The position numbers were made by a program, and so were the translations under genes. The notes under the pieces are model-generated. The model did not search any database and had not been told where the DNA came from. It saw only the letters and a list, made by a program, of their open reading frames with translations. 64,000 nucleotides of DNA from Laspinema palackyanum D2a (GTDB lineage Bacteria > Cyanobacteriota > Cyanobacteriia > Cyanobacteriales > Laspinemataceae). The stretch covers positions 1 through 64,000 of the forward strand of contig JAMXFF010000016.1 in the NCBI GenBank assembly GCA_025370845.1, given 5' to 3'. Shown in pieces: positions 8,502 through 18,349 of this stretch (its first letter is position 1; each line of letters begins with the position of its first letter).

Positions 8502-10031
8502 TCACCCAATTTTTGAGAAATTATTAATCCCCCAATAAAGGAAGAAAGCCAACCCGACTGCCCAGACTGGAATTAAGGCTAACAAAGTTTCTTGAGAGAA
8601 CCAGCGATTCAAAAAATTACCCTGTATGCTCTGCGTTGAAACCGTGGGTTCGGGACCGACTTGAATCTGGGTTTCAGTTCCAGAAAATTGGACTTGAATG
8701 CCGGTAGGATTATTTTCTGGGGGATTAGAGGGGACAAGTGCGATTGTGTCAAATTTTTCAATTTCTAAATCCGTTGCTGTTTCTCCCATTAAAAAATCGT
8801 TTTGTGATATTTGGAGGGATTGCCTTGCCATCCCAATTTGACCGGCGATCGCCGTAGACTCATAGATCTGTGGATCTGTAGCGGGTTGTGCGGGTTGGCG
8901 GCGGTAAAATCGCACATCTTCAACATTCAGATTACCTGGTATCCATTGAGTCGAGGGTTTTGGAACGATCGCCGAAATCGCCGCTTGCTCTCTCAAGGTT
9001 AAGGTTAGCCCTGTTTCCTCGGGAATCCAGGTAAATTCTAAGGCAGTATCGGGGTTGGGGCGACTACTCCCGGACTGAAGTTCTGTAATTTGATATCCTC
9101 GTAAACTCACCCGCATCGGCTGATTGCCGAAGTCAAGTTCTAGCACATTGGGACGAATGGCCGGTTGTAAGACAAGTTGGAGACGACTGCGCTCGTAACT
9201 GAACTGTTCGACCAAGGTATGTTGTCTTAACCACAAGCGTTTGAGGGTCAGTTCACTCCTGCGATCGGCTTCAACGGGTGTGATTTCCCATTCACTCTCC
9301 GCAGCGGGGAGATCAACGGTGAGACTCGATAACTGATTCAATCGCGGATCATTGGCACTTTCAAACCGTCCGGTTAAAGTGAAGCTTTGTTTCCCGGCGA
9401 TCGCCATCTGACGCAACCCGCTTATGCCCTCAAATAAGACAAAACTTTGCGGTGATTCTCCATATTGAAAGCTAAGTTCTTCTACTAGAATACTCCCTTG
9501 AAAGGGATGGGGAAATCGGACGAATGTTACCAAGGGGAGGACGGCTAGGCAGAGGGCAATTAATGCGATCGCCCGATACCTATCTTGGGGGAGTCTCCCT
9601 TGTTGCTTCCGGGGCGGATCCTCTGGGGGAATGGACTGTAGTCTGGGTTTAGAAATGCCCGACTTTCCAAGGGAATTTCCCAAGGGTGGAACGGTGCGAG
9701 TCAGTGTTGGCAAATGGGTCATATACCAGACCATCAATTCAATCAGACGGATCAACAACCAGAACCCTTGAAAGGCGAATTGCCAAATCCCCAGCAGTAG
9801 CCATTTGAAGGGGACGAATAAAATCATGAAATCTTTTTGGGCGATCGCTTTCTTGATTTGCACGAACCCTCTGTGTATCCACATCCGGAGTTCTGAAAAT
9901 GCCCACAGCAATAATTCAATCAGCTGAATCCCCAGCCAAAACAGGTTAACCAGCAGGTTCCAGATTCCCACCAGAACCCACCGACCCAATTCCTGCACCC
10001 CCTTAAAAATTAGTCGAACGGTTGGTTTCAC
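8502..10031 (-). CDS. Membrane protein of unknown function with duplicated N-terminal helix pairs
   Basis: The 509-residue product has two related N-terminal amphipathic/membrane units (about 15-50 and 72-107) sharing the pattern GIWxxxxxxFWLxIxLIELxxW, evidently an internal duplication. A membrane span (about 150-172) leads to a long beta-rich extracytoplasmic-type domain (about 175-470), and a final span lies near 478-505. No family is recognised. The GTG at 10031 is the longest start, with no strong ribosome site. The architecture suggests a membrane-anchored protein with a large soluble domain; the function is unknown. Confidence 0.75.
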   Translation of the reverse strand: MKPTVRLIFKGVQELGRWVLVGIWNLLVNLFWLGIQLIELLLWAFSELRMWIHRGFVQIKKAIAQKDFMILFVPFKWLLLGIWQFAFQGFWLLIRLIELMVWYMTHLPTLTRTVPPLGNSLGKSGISKPRLQSIPPEDPPRKQQGRLPQDRYRAIALIALCLAVLPLVTFVRFPHPFQGSILVEELSFQYGESPQSFVLFEGISGLRQMAIAGKQSFTLTGRFESANDPRLNQLSSLTVDLPAAESEWEITPVEADRRSELTLKRLWLRQHTLVEQFSYERSRLQLVLQPAIRPNVLELDFGNQPMRVSLRGYQITELQSGSSRPNPDTALEFTWIPEETGLTLTLREQAAISAIVPKPSTQWIPGNLNVEDVRFYRRQPAQPATDPQIYESTAIAGQIGMARQSLQISQNDFLMGETATDLEIEKFDTIALVPSNPPENNPTGIQVQFSGTETQIQVGPEPTVSTQSIQGNFLNRWFSQETLLALIPVWAVGLAFFLYWGINNFSKIG

Positions 10032-11825
10032 AGATGGTTCTAAGGCTTTGATTGGTTTAAGACAAGAGCATCATACCATTTTAGATTTTTTACCCGGGCT
10101 TGAGGCGATCGTTTGGGGTTGGTCCAATCCAAGGGCGGTTGAGGGGAACTCTCCAGCCTAAAATCTTCAATCCCTTTAAACACAAAGCACTGCCTTGTCC
10201 TGACGGTTCCCTACAAGGTCAAGTCGCGAAGCGCTAATCCGCAATTCGGTTGTGATAGGTCTGTAAAAACCGGCACCCTGTTCTTGAAGCGTTCCGTTAA
10301 GGAAAGGGCGGGGAAAAAGCGGACGTAGGCGCAGAAGGCAGGCTACAAGAGTAAAGGAGGTCTTTGACAACCGGATTGGGTATGAGCCATGCCGGTCAGA
10401 AGGTGTCAGGAGAAATGTCTGCATTGAGGTTTATCTTGCCCAAATTCTGTCTGAGCAACCCAGGGGAACTTACCCGCCACCGGCTGTACCCCCGGCGCAG
10501 AGGAAGGGCTAGGTTTCTAAGACGGGGGATGGGGAAGTTGAGTCTCAACTTTATAAGGCTTGTTTTAGGAAAATCTATACCAATAGATAGAGGTGATTTT
10601 CTGCCTTTTCCTCTGGTTCTCCTCCCTGAAGGGGGATTGATAAATTTTTCTTGTGATTCACAAGTATTTTGGATGGATTATATCATTTTAGTTGATGGCG
10701 ATCGGTGTAGTTTTTTCGGGAGAAAGTGGGTAAACTCATGTATAGAGAGTTTCTCACGCGATCAACTCTCTAAAAGGACGTTTTATCCGAAGGAATCCAG
10801 GTGTTTATAAGCTGATGTAAGAGTTTAATCCCGCCAGGAGAAATCACGGGTGCTACCGTTGAGACCGATGCTTCAGGGAAGAGGCTTTGGGTGCAAACAT
10901 CAATCCGCGATCGCCTAATCTGTCGTTTTCTCTCTACCCTTACGAGTATTTTTGCTTATTGCCAAAATTGTATTATTGTTGTAACATAGGAAGAAGGGCT
11001 TGCCCCTAACGAAGGAACAACAGCAGGAACATCACTCTGTAGAGAGATAGAGATGCGCTTTGAGTGAACCCTACACCTTCAAACCCAGTCTAAAAGGAAA
11101 GGAGACTCATACAGTCACAGCAAGAAGCAGTTGCGAAGAAGCTAGACGTAAAGTTTTTCTAAAATTTATACCCTTGCCTACTCCCGCAGCAGGATTCAGG
11201 TCAAGAAAGGGAGGTGGTAAACTCAGTCTACTAAGTAGCAAGCTCTCTCATTCAGTGGGGGAAACCCCCCTGTTACCCAGGTTTAAAAGTACGGGGATTG
11301 CCCTATTTAAGGCGCTGTCAAAGGCCAATGAAATAGTGCATGATCTGTAAATAGAGGAGAATATCGTGGAAGTAGATTGGCACAACAGACCTAAAACTAG
11401 AAACGCGATCCTAGGGGGTTTAACGGTTAAAGCCTATCCCCTAGTTTCTAAGTTGAAATCTAAAATCCCTCTTCTTTCGCTTCCCTTACATTGGAGCGCT
11501 CAAATCCTCGGGGACCCGGGAAACGGGAATATTAAGGAAACTTTAACGTGACCAGGACTGACTCTAATCTCAATAACCCTTTACTCAATTGTAGATCTGA
11601 CATAAGATAGAAGAAGTCAAAATCATAACGACTTTGAGTTGACTAGGCATCACCCCCGGTCTGGTGCAGCAAACAAGCCCCCCCGAACAGGCATCTGTAA
11701 GGCGCTGACCCAAATCGCGCGGAGGATGTAACCCAGTCAGTGAGACCAAACCGCGAAATGCTACCCGTTGAGTGGGGCGAGTGCTTGCTACGCATAAGAA
11801 TGTATTTCGTTTGGAGAACTGCAAA
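10032..11825. other. About 1.8 kb without a convincing gene, upstream of the sigma factor
   Basis: Several open frames occur on the plus strand (for example 10364-10810, which follows an AGGAGG, and 11060-11350), but their translations lack protein-like patterns. Inverted repeats occur (AAGTTGAG/CTCAACTT around 10537-10553) and AT-rich and GC-rich patches alternate. The segment just before the sigma gene (11640-11825) is GC-rich and could be a long structured leader. Non-coding RNAs or multiple promoters for the sigma gene are possible, but nothing can be named. Confidence 0.4.
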
Positions 11826-12830
11826 ATGCCCACAATCAAATCTCGGCCAACGACTGTTAAGCAAACTTATATGGGCGCACGACAAAGCGATTCTACTGAT
11901 ACCATTCGTTCGTATTTACACGAAATTGGTCGTGTGCCGCTGCTGACCCACGAGCAAGAAATTGTTTTTGGGAAACAAGTGCAGCAAATGATGGCGTTTT
12001 TGGAAGCGAAAGAAGCGCTAGAGAAGAAGCTCAAACGCGAACCTACGGAAGAAGAATGGGCCGAGGCGGTTGGACAGAGCGTTGGAGAACTCAAAAACTT
12101 GGTCAAAATCGGTCGGCGATCCAAGCAAAAGATGATTGAAGCGAACCTGCGTCTCGTGGTGGCGATCGCCAAGAAATACCAGAAGCGCAACTTAGAATTC
12201 CTGGACTTGATCCAAGAAGGAACCCTCGGATTAGAGCGGGGTGTAGAGAAATTCGACCCGATGCGGGGATATAAATTCTCCACCTACGCCTACTGGTGGA
12301 TTCGTCAAGCGATTACTCGGGCGATCGCCCAACAAGCGCGGACCATCCGCTTGCCGATTCACATCACCGAGAAACTCAATAAAATCAAGAAAGTGCAACG
12401 GGAACTCACCCAAAACTTAGGCCGGAGTCCATCTCCTTCCGAGATTGGTGAAGCCCTAGAGTTAGAACCGGCACAGATTCGGGAATATCTGTTAATGGCA
12501 CGTCAGCCAGTTTCCCTGGATCTGCGAGTGGGAGATAACCAAGACACCGAACTGCAAGACCTCTTAGAGGATGCAGATGCTTCTCCGGAAAATTACATCA
12601 CCCAAGAATTGCTGCGGGAAGATTTAGAGAGCCTTTTGGCCGAACTCACCACTCAGCAGCGGGATGTGATTATTTTGCGATTTGGCCTGAAAGATGGGCG
12701 GGAATTGTCCCTAGCCAAAGTCGGTGAAAAACTCAACTTGAGTCGCGAACGAGTACGCCAATTGGAACATCAAGCGCTCGCGCACCTGCGCCGTAGACGA
12801 GCCAATGTGCAAGAGTATTTAGCCAGCTAA
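11826..12830 (+). CDS. Group 2 RNA polymerase sigma-70 factor
   Basis: A 334-residue primary-like sigma factor without region 1.1. Region 1.2 is YLHEIGRVPLLTHEQEI. Regions 2.1-2.4 include NLRLVVAIAKKYQ, DLIQEGTLGLERGVEKFDP and YAYWWIRQAITRAIAQ. Region 3 follows, and region 4.2 carries the helix-turn-helix LSLAKVGEKLNLSRERVRQL ending RRRRANVQEYLAS. Group 2 sigmas are non-essential alternatives that redirect transcription under nutrient, light or stress changes. The pattern resembles SigB/SigD-type proteins, but I will not fix the letter. Start at 11826 is supported by GGAGA eight bases upstream; an in-frame upstream start is unlikely. The gene stands alone. Confidence 0.95.
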   Translation: MPTIKSRPTTVKQTYMGARQSDSTDTIRSYLHEIGRVPLLTHEQEIVFGKQVQQMMAFLEAKEALEKKLKREPTEEEWAEAVGQSVGELKNLVKIGRRSKQKMIEANLRLVVAIAKKYQKRNLEFLDLIQEGTLGLERGVEKFDPMRGYKFSTYAYWWIRQAITRAIAQQARTIRLPIHITEKLNKIKKVQRELTQNLGRSPSPSEIGEALELEPAQIREYLLMARQPVSLDLRVGDNQDTELQDLLEDADASPENYITQELLREDLESLLAELTTQQRDVIILRFGLKDGRELSLAKVGEKLNLSRERVRQLEHQALAHLRRRRANVQEYLAS

Positions 12831-12924
12831 TTTATGGCTAATAGCAATGAGCTATTGGCGTTGAAGATGCGGAAGGGGATCTATTGAAGGTCCCCTTCTG
12901 TGTTTTTTGGGGGATGGGGGAGAA

Positions 12925-13031
12925 CTGGGGGACTTACAAGAGGATGGTTTTTACGCTCATGGTGATTTGCCTTATTATTAAGTACACTTCCGGTCCCCTC
13001 CCCTTGCCAAGGGGAGGGTTAGGGTGGGGTT
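12925..13031. repeat. Dispersed repeat copy with CCCTCCCC palindrome
   Basis: The core is CCCTCCCCTTGCCAAGGGGA followed by GGGTTAGGGTGGGG. The left part (ACTTACAAGAGGATGG and TTTTACGCTCATGG) recurs near 38467 and 50612, so the repeat is about 100 bases long. It lies between the convergent sigma and phospholipase D genes. Confidence 0.75.
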
Positions 13032-13039
13032 CCCTCCGC

Positions 13040-14716
13040 TTAAAATGTAACCCGATCGCGCAAGCGTTCTGATAGCGTGGGACCAATTCCCGAGACTCGT
13101 TGTAAATCCTCCACGGATGTAAACGGTTGCTCTTGCCTGGTGGCAATCATTCGAGAGGCTAAAGCCGGACCAATTCCCGGTAATGTCTCTAACTCCTGCT
13201 GAGTGGCTCGATTCACATTGATTCGCGCCGATGGAGGTAATGCGGGAACCGGAGTGGGGGAGCCACATTGCTGAATCTGCTGTTCGATTTTGGCTTGAAT
13301 GGAAGTCGGTAACCCTAAACGAGCCGTGCTATAAAGTCGTTCAAACTCTCGCCTAAAATGGGCCGCGACGATGGGAGAGTCAATGACCAAGAGGGTTTCA
13401 TCATTACGAGAATTAGCGGCGGCGGACCAGTTATGAGACCCGGTGATCACGATGCGATCGTCCAAGAGGGCAAATTTATGATGGAGGCGATCGCCCGGAG
13501 GTAATTGCGGAACGCCTACCGTATCCAGAGGAGTAGACCAAGGTTGGTTACCCTGAGCATACTGACAATTTTGATTGGGTAACGCCACCCCCATCATGTC
13601 CAACCCTTCGCTATAACTGCGGTAGGCAAAACTGGGATCAATCAGAGCACGGACCTGTACCCCAGTGCGATGACGAGCATAAAGGGTATCGCTCAACTGC
13701 TGTTTTGAGAAGACAAACAGGGCCAGGTCCACGGATTGAGTGGCGAGATTCAAGGTATTGGCGATCGCCCCATTGACACTCTGCACCCAAGGAACTCGCG
13801 CCCCCGTCGGCGCAAATTGCACCCCCACGGAACTGGCCCCCAAATTCACCGACTGCTTCGGACGGAATGGTTTTTCCACTCCAAACAAACTATCGGGATC
13901 ACCCCCGGGGCCATCTCCCCACATCAGGTTAAACTCTTGTTGGAATAAACCCGCCAATGCCGGACTCTCAATTTTGAGTAAATTATTGGGATTACCGCGA
14001 CTGGCTTCAGAGAGAAAATCTCCGTGGATGTCACTGGTGGTAAAATTGGCCGAAGTGACGATTACCCGGCGACCATCGGCGATCGCAAATTTGTGGTGCA
14101 TCAACCCACTGCCTTTGGAACCATCGGCGGTATCGTCAATTAAAGGCACTCCGGCATTTTTTAAAATGATTAAAGCATCCCCCTGGGCGATTTCCTCTGG
14201 ACTGAGGACACCATCTTGGTTGCGATCGCTCAGGTGACGCCACTCTTCATAGCGAGCTTTGCTGCGTTCATCCAAACCGACGACTTGCTGCGGTGTTAGC
14301 TCACTGAGGGGTTGGTTATAGGTATTTTCCAAAATCACCCGGACCCTGACACCGGATTGATGCTGACGGGCGATCGCAATCGCAATATGGGGCAACTGCA
14401 ACTCCTGAACTGCCACCTCAACCGTGGATGTCGCGCCATTGATGGTATCCACAATCAACTGTTCCAAATCATCCCCCGGTCGCGTGATCCCTCGGTAAGG
14501 CTCTGGGTACTCCCGGACCGGATTCTGGTTCAAATAAACCTCTACAAAGGGATCTTGGGGTAGGGGAGGGAGTCGATGCAGGGTGGGTTGAATTTCCTTG
14601 CACCCGGTTCCGATCAGGCCCAGGGTCACCAGAAGCAGAGGCCGGAGAAAGGGTAAGAATTTAGGGGATTGTAGGGTTTTTCGTAGGATCAGCAGTAGGA
14701 GCATAAGACCCGACAA
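13040..14716 (-). CDS. Phospholipase D-like protein with C-terminal helix-hairpin-helix
   Basis: The 558-residue protein begins with a hydrophobic export segment (about 22-38) followed by a cysteine (IGTGC), a possible though atypical lipoprotein site. Two HKD motifs are visible, HHKFAIADGRRVIVTSANF and HHKFALLDDRIVITGSHNW, each HxKxxxxD; together they form one phospholipase D/Nuc-type active site. Between them is a calcium-loop-like DRNQDGVLSPEE. The C-terminus (about 497-558) is a ComEA-type HhH DNA-binding domain (INVNRATQQELETLPGIGPA). The combination points to an exported nuclease or phosphodiesterase acting at the cell surface, perhaps in DNA uptake. That role is inference; the domains are clear. 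Confidence 0.88.
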   Translation of the reverse strand: MSGLMLLLLILRKTLQSPKFLPFLRPLLLVTLGLIGTGCKEIQPTLHRLPPLPQDPFVEVYLNQNPVREYPEPYRGITRPGDDLEQLIVDTINGATSTVEVAVQELQLPHIAIAIARQHQSGVRVRVILENTYNQPLSELTPQQVVGLDERSKARYEEWRHLSDRNQDGVLSPEEIAQGDALIILKNAGVPLIDDTADGSKGSGLMHHKFAIADGRRVIVTSANFTTSDIHGDFLSEASRGNPNNLLKIESPALAGLFQQEFNLMWGDGPGGDPDSLFGVEKPFRPKQSVNLGASSVGVQFAPTGARVPWVQSVNGAIANTLNLATQSVDLALFVFSKQQLSDTLYARHRTGVQVRALIDPSFAYRSYSEGLDMMGVALPNQNCQYAQGNQPWSTPLDTVGVPQLPPGDRLHHKFALLDDRIVITGSHNWSAAANSRNDETLLVIDSPIVAAHFRREFERLYSTARLGLPTSIQAKIEQQIQQCGSPTPVPALPPSARINVNRATQQELETLPGIGPALASRMIATRQEQPFTSVEDLQRVSGIGPTLSERLRDRVTF

Positions 14717-15187
14717 AAGAGATAGGGGGGATGAGGGAGATGGGGGAGAGGGGAGAACCCAGACAGAAGACTTGAGGAAAAAAGTATCGGGAAAGAGTAG
14801 GGAGTGTTAACGCATGGTAGAATTGCGATCTGTTAAAAAAGATTTGTCCATCGTCTTCGCCCTCCTTGTCCGGCATCATAGCATTCAGGATAAGTTATTC
14901 TACCCTTTCGAGGGAAGGATCCATGTCAACAAAATTTTAAGGGTTCAATTCAGCAGTTGAACCGGCAGGGATTGGGTTGACTTAACGGATGTCTGGTGAT
15001 GGCATGGAAATATGGCCGAAATTAGGTTTCGGCTCGGGGATTAGGGTAACATCCGATCTATTGCTGACTGAGGACGTTCGTGCAACGGAAAACAGTGGGC
15101 ATAGACCAGAGCCTATGGGTTGAGGATAAGCTCTCATCACGAGTTGAAGTTGGAGGTTTGGGCCAGACAAACCAACACCAGTGTTTT
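14717..15187. other. Intergenic region with a short G-rich tract
   Basis: It starts with a G-rich stretch (about 14722-14755, GGGGGGATGAGGGAGATGGG), related to the minisatellites at 38.4 and 53.2 kb. The rest shows no coding pattern. Divergent promoters for the two flanking genes should be here. Confidence 0.4.
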
Positions 15188-15589
15188 ATGCCGAGAAGAA
15201 AAAAAATCTTTCCATGCGGTCACAAGGGTTATGGTCAAGTTTGTCACCGTTGCGCCCAAGATCAAGAGGCCCAGGAGCAAGCGGTACGTTCGCTGGCGGA
15301 AAAACGACAGCAAAAAATGGAATGGGAAGCCACTTTTGACAATGACCCCATTGATTTGAGAGAGTTACCCGATTATGTGGTTCACAAAGCCCGGAATATT
15401 ATCGAGGGACTCAGTGAACGGCGTAATTATCGAGAGTTTGGCGGGAAGCGCCTCCGTCACAATCGCTGCATTATCAGCATCCCGGTTACCCGAAACTATC
15501 GGATGATTTGCCGAGAGGAGGGGAATATCACGATTCCAGAATCTGTATTGTCACATGAAGATTACAATGTGTGCAAGCCGGGGAGTTGA
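15188..15589 (+). CDS. Small protein with Cys/His cluster and RelE-like C-terminal part
   Basis: The frame is open upstream, but the ATG at 15188 (MPRRKKIFPCGHKGYGQVCH) is the likely start, giving 133 residues. The N-terminus has a CxH...CxxC cluster (FPCGHKGYGQVCHRCAQ) that looks like a zinc-binding knuckle. A Lys/Gln-rich helix follows. The rest (ARNIIEGLSERRNYREFGGK then RLRHNRCIISIPVTRNYRMI) has the helix-then-strand pattern and spaced arginines of RelE/ParE-like toxins or regulators. I recall this as a cyanobacterial family of unknown function. Calling it RelE-like is inference. No antitoxin partner is visible. Confidence 0.7.
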   Translation: MPRRKKIFPCGHKGYGQVCHRCAQDQEAQEQAVRSLAEKRQQKMEWEATFDNDPIDLRELPDYVVHKARNIIEGLSERRNYREFGGKRLRHNRCIISIPVTRNYRMICREEGNITIPESVLSHEDYNVCKPGS

Positions 15590-15793
15590 GGGTGCTGAGT
15601 GAATGGAGCGTGAATTCTCGATCGCACCGATGAAAAGATTGATAAACTGCTTAGGGGGCGATCGCCAGTCCTCCTGGGTTATAGAGTCAGGCTCTTAGAC
15701 CGATGGAGCGGCGATCGCTCCTTTAGTCGCTGCTGGATCAAGGCTCACGAGAGAGTAGCCCTGTAGCGGCTTATCCTCAATCTGAGTAAAGAG

Positions 15794-16972
15794 ATGCAAA
15801 TCTATTTAGATTACAGCGCAACTACACCGACTCGACCCGAGGCGATCTGTGCCATGCAAGACGCCCTCACCCAGGATTGGGGTAATCCTTCGAGCATCCA
15901 TGAATGGGGCCAAAGAGCTGCAACGGTGGTGGAAAAGGCTCGAATGCAGGTCTGTAATCTCATCAATGCACCAGCGGATTCGCTGATTTTTACCGCTGGG
16001 GGAACGGAAGCGGACAACCTGGCGATTATGGGAGTAACTCGTCACTATCAGACCCCACAACATCTGATTATTTCTGCGGTGGAACATTCTGCAATCAGCA
16101 AAACGGTGGAGTTGCTAGAGCAGTGGGGATGGGGGGTGACGCGGTTGCCGGTCGATCGCCTAGGACGGGTGAATCCCGAGGACCTGAAATCTGCTCTGCG
16201 CCCCAATACGGTGTTGGTGTCGGTGATTTATGGACAGAGTGAAGTGGGAACGGTGCAACCGATTGAAGAATTGGGGGCGATCGCGCGCGCTGCTGGGGTG
16301 TTATTTCATGTGGATGGGGTACAGGTTGTCGGGCGATTGCCGGTGAATGTGCAAGCATTGCCGGTGGATCTGCTCTCCCTCTCCAGTCATAAAATTTATG
16401 GCCCTCAAGGGGCGGGGGCGCTCTACGTTCGGGACGGGTTGGAACTGGTGCCGTTGCTGACGGGAGGGGGACAAGAATCCAATCGGCGATCGGGGACTCA
16501 GGCGGTCCCGGCGATCGCCGGATTTGGGGTAGCGGCAGAATTAGCGATGGAAGAAATGCTAACGGAGACCCCGAGATTAGTTCAATTGCGCGATCGCCTC
16601 TTCGACTTATTAGCGGATACCCCGGAACTGATCCCCACCGGCGATCGGCTGCATCGCTTACCCCACCATGTCAGTTTCTGTCTGCGGGAGGATGCTCATA
16701 GTCGAAGAAGTCAACCCATCTCCGGCAGGGCGATCGTCCGTCAAATGAACCTTGCTGGAATCGCCATCAGTTCCGGATCCGCCTGTAGTAGCGGGAAACT
16801 CAACCCCAGTCCTGTCTTATTAGCAATGGGATACAGTCCCACCGAAGCTACGGCTGCTGTGCGCCTCACCCTCGGACGACATACCACCTCCGCCGATATC
16901 GACTGGACAGCAATGGTCCTCAAGCAAGTTTTAGCCCGACTGATGCCTGAATTAGCCTTAGCTAGACTTTAA
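15794..16972 (+). CDS. Cysteine desulfurase, NifS/IscS family
   Basis: A PLP-dependent enzyme of 392 residues that takes sulfur from cysteine for Fe-S clusters or thio-modifications. It begins IYLDYSATTPTRPEAI, carries the cofactor contacts TAGGTEADN and AVEHSAI, the Schiff-base lysine in SSHKIYGPQGAGALY, and the active cysteine in SSGSACSSGK, the class I (IscS/NifS) loop. The length is normal. It stands 60 bases before the methyltransferase gene, in the same direction. DNA phosphorothioation systems use a desulfurase, but no other dnd/dpt gene is present, so a housekeeping role is likelier. No iscU/nifU follows. Confidence 0.93.
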   Translation: MQIYLDYSATTPTRPEAICAMQDALTQDWGNPSSIHEWGQRAATVVEKARMQVCNLINAPADSLIFTAGGTEADNLAIMGVTRHYQTPQHLIISAVEHSAISKTVELLEQWGWGVTRLPVDRLGRVNPEDLKSALRPNTVLVSVIYGQSEVGTVQPIEELGAIARAAGVLFHVDGVQVVGRLPVNVQALPVDLLSLSSHKIYGPQGAGALYVRDGLELVPLLTGGGQESNRRSGTQAVPAIAGFGVAAELAMEEMLTETPRLVQLRDRLFDLLADTPELIPTGDRLHRLPHHVSFCLREDAHSRRSQPISGRAIVRQMNLAGIAISSGSACSSGKLNPSPVLLAMGYSPTEATAAVRLTLGRHTTSADIDWTAMVLKQVLARLMPELALARL

Positions 16973-17032
16973 TTCCATTGGCTCATTTTTTTATTTTCAA
17001 ATTTGTAAACTCCCCAGTTCTTGATTTAGCTT

Positions 17033-18349
17033 ATGGCTTTTTCCGTCCAACAAAAGTCCCCTTCATACCTACATATTGAGGGGAATATTCCCCTAGACCT
17101 TCCTAATGGTAGTTTTATCTCTATCACTAGACAAACACCGCTGAAAATTTACTCCCTGGGGTTTCAGCCTGCTAAATCAATTCCAGAAATTCCTCGATGG
17201 TTTTTGCAAAAATACGGAACTAATAAGCCATTTATCGTATTAGAACCCTTTGCGGGATCCGGCACAACTCTGATTGAAAGCCTCCGACAGCAATCCTCCG
17301 TTTACTGGCTAGATTATCATCCCTTAAGTCGCTTAATTTGTCGCGTTAAAACCACCAAATTTTCACCGGAAGATTTGCTCGAAAACACCTCTAAAATTAT
17401 CCAGTCTGCTTATCATCACAAAAATGCCCCAGAAACCGTGAAATTTGCCAATAAAGATTTTTGGTTTCAAGCGGCTGTGCAAGAGGGACTAGAAATTTTA
17501 AAAGCTTACATCAGTCAATCCCCAGAAAAGAACCAGCCATTGCTATGGATAGCGTTTGCCTCTACGGTTAGAAAAACCTCAAATATGAATGATGGAATGC
17601 TGTTAGCGGCAAGGCGTGCTAACTTTGAAAAAATCCCCGAACGCTCACGGGAGGATGTGTTTGAGTATTTTCAGGGTTATGTGAACCGAGCGATCGAAGC
17701 CGTGCAAGAGTGGCAAACGGTTTGCCCGGATTTTGAAAAAGCTCAAGAAATACCCAGTCAAGATGCGCGAGATTTGGCGGGAAATTGGACTTGTGATGCG
17801 ATCGTCACCTCTCCGCCTTACATCAATGCGATCGATTATGTTTGGGCTTCAAAATTTGAACTCCACTGGCTAGAAATGGTTAGGGATGATAAAGCTCGGT
17901 TAGAATTGTATTCTCAAGAAATAGGGACAGAAAGAATACCGAAAGACCAATATAAAAAACAGGGTAAAACCGGCAATTCTCTATTGGATAGTCTTATTGA
18001 AGACATATATACCGGGAAAAAATATCAGGCAAGCAAGGGGCAAAATGAGCTGAGGGCCAGAGTAGTCTATCAATATTTTGTCGATATGAAAACCCATTTT
18101 TTACAGAGTAGCTCTCACTTAAAGCCGGGAGGATATTATTGTTTTTCGATTGGAGACATTAGTAAAATATGTGGAGTAGAAATTCCGGTTGCTTTGATTT
18201 TAAAAGAGATGGCTGAATCCGCAGGGCTCCGAGAAATATTTCATTTTAATTTACTCTTAAAAAATCGCAAATTAAATCTGCCGCGCAATGTTGATTGGGC
18301 CGGAACCATCAAACATGACCAGGTCATCATTTTGAAAAAATCTCTTTAA
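17033..18349 (+). CDS. DNA methyltransferase, probable N4-cytosine type
   Basis: This 438-residue protein has the S-adenosylmethionine motif I (EPFAGSGTTLIES, about residues 71-83) before the catalytic motif IV TSPPYINAIDY (about 259-269). SPPY, rather than DPPY, is typical of N4-cytosine methyltransferases, so m4C is the best guess. The central region carries conserved blocks such as RKTSNMNDGML, and the last third (LKPGGYYCFSIGD) resembles other SPPY enzymes. It overlaps the next gene by one base (TAATG), so it is co-translated with the putative endonuclease. The base composition is more AT-rich than in neighbours, which is consistent with horizontal transfer. Confidence 0.87.
   Translation: MAFSVQQKSPSYLHIEGNIPLDLPNGSFISITRQTPLKIYSLGFQPAKSIPEIPRWFLQKYGTNKPFIVLEPFAGSGTTLIESLRQQSSVYWLDYHPLSRLICRVKTTKFSPEDLLENTSKIIQSAYHHKNAPETVKFANKDFWFQAAVQEGLEILKAYISQSPEKNQPLLWIAFASTVRKTSNMNDGMLLAARRANFEKIPERSREDVFEYFQGYVNRAIEAVQEWQTVCPDFEKAQEIPSQDARDLAGNWTCDAIVTSPPYINAIDYVWASKFELHWLEMVRDDKARLELYSQEIGTERIPKDQYKKQGKTGNSLLDSLIEDIYTGKKYQASKGQNELRARVVYQYFVDMKTHFLQSSSHLKPGGYYCFSIGDISKICGVEIPVALILKEMAESAGLREIFHFNLLLKNRKLNLPRNVDWAGTIKHDQVIILKKSL

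Noticed and set aside
10364-10810. Frame of 148 codons after an AGGAGG
   Set aside because: TTG start and random-looking translation with many Arg/Ser/Leu blocks; no family pattern. The AGGAGG is probably chance.
11060-11350. Frame of 96 codons in the sigma upstream region
   Set aside because: TTG start, no ribosome site and no recognisable protein; more likely leader or non-coding sequence.
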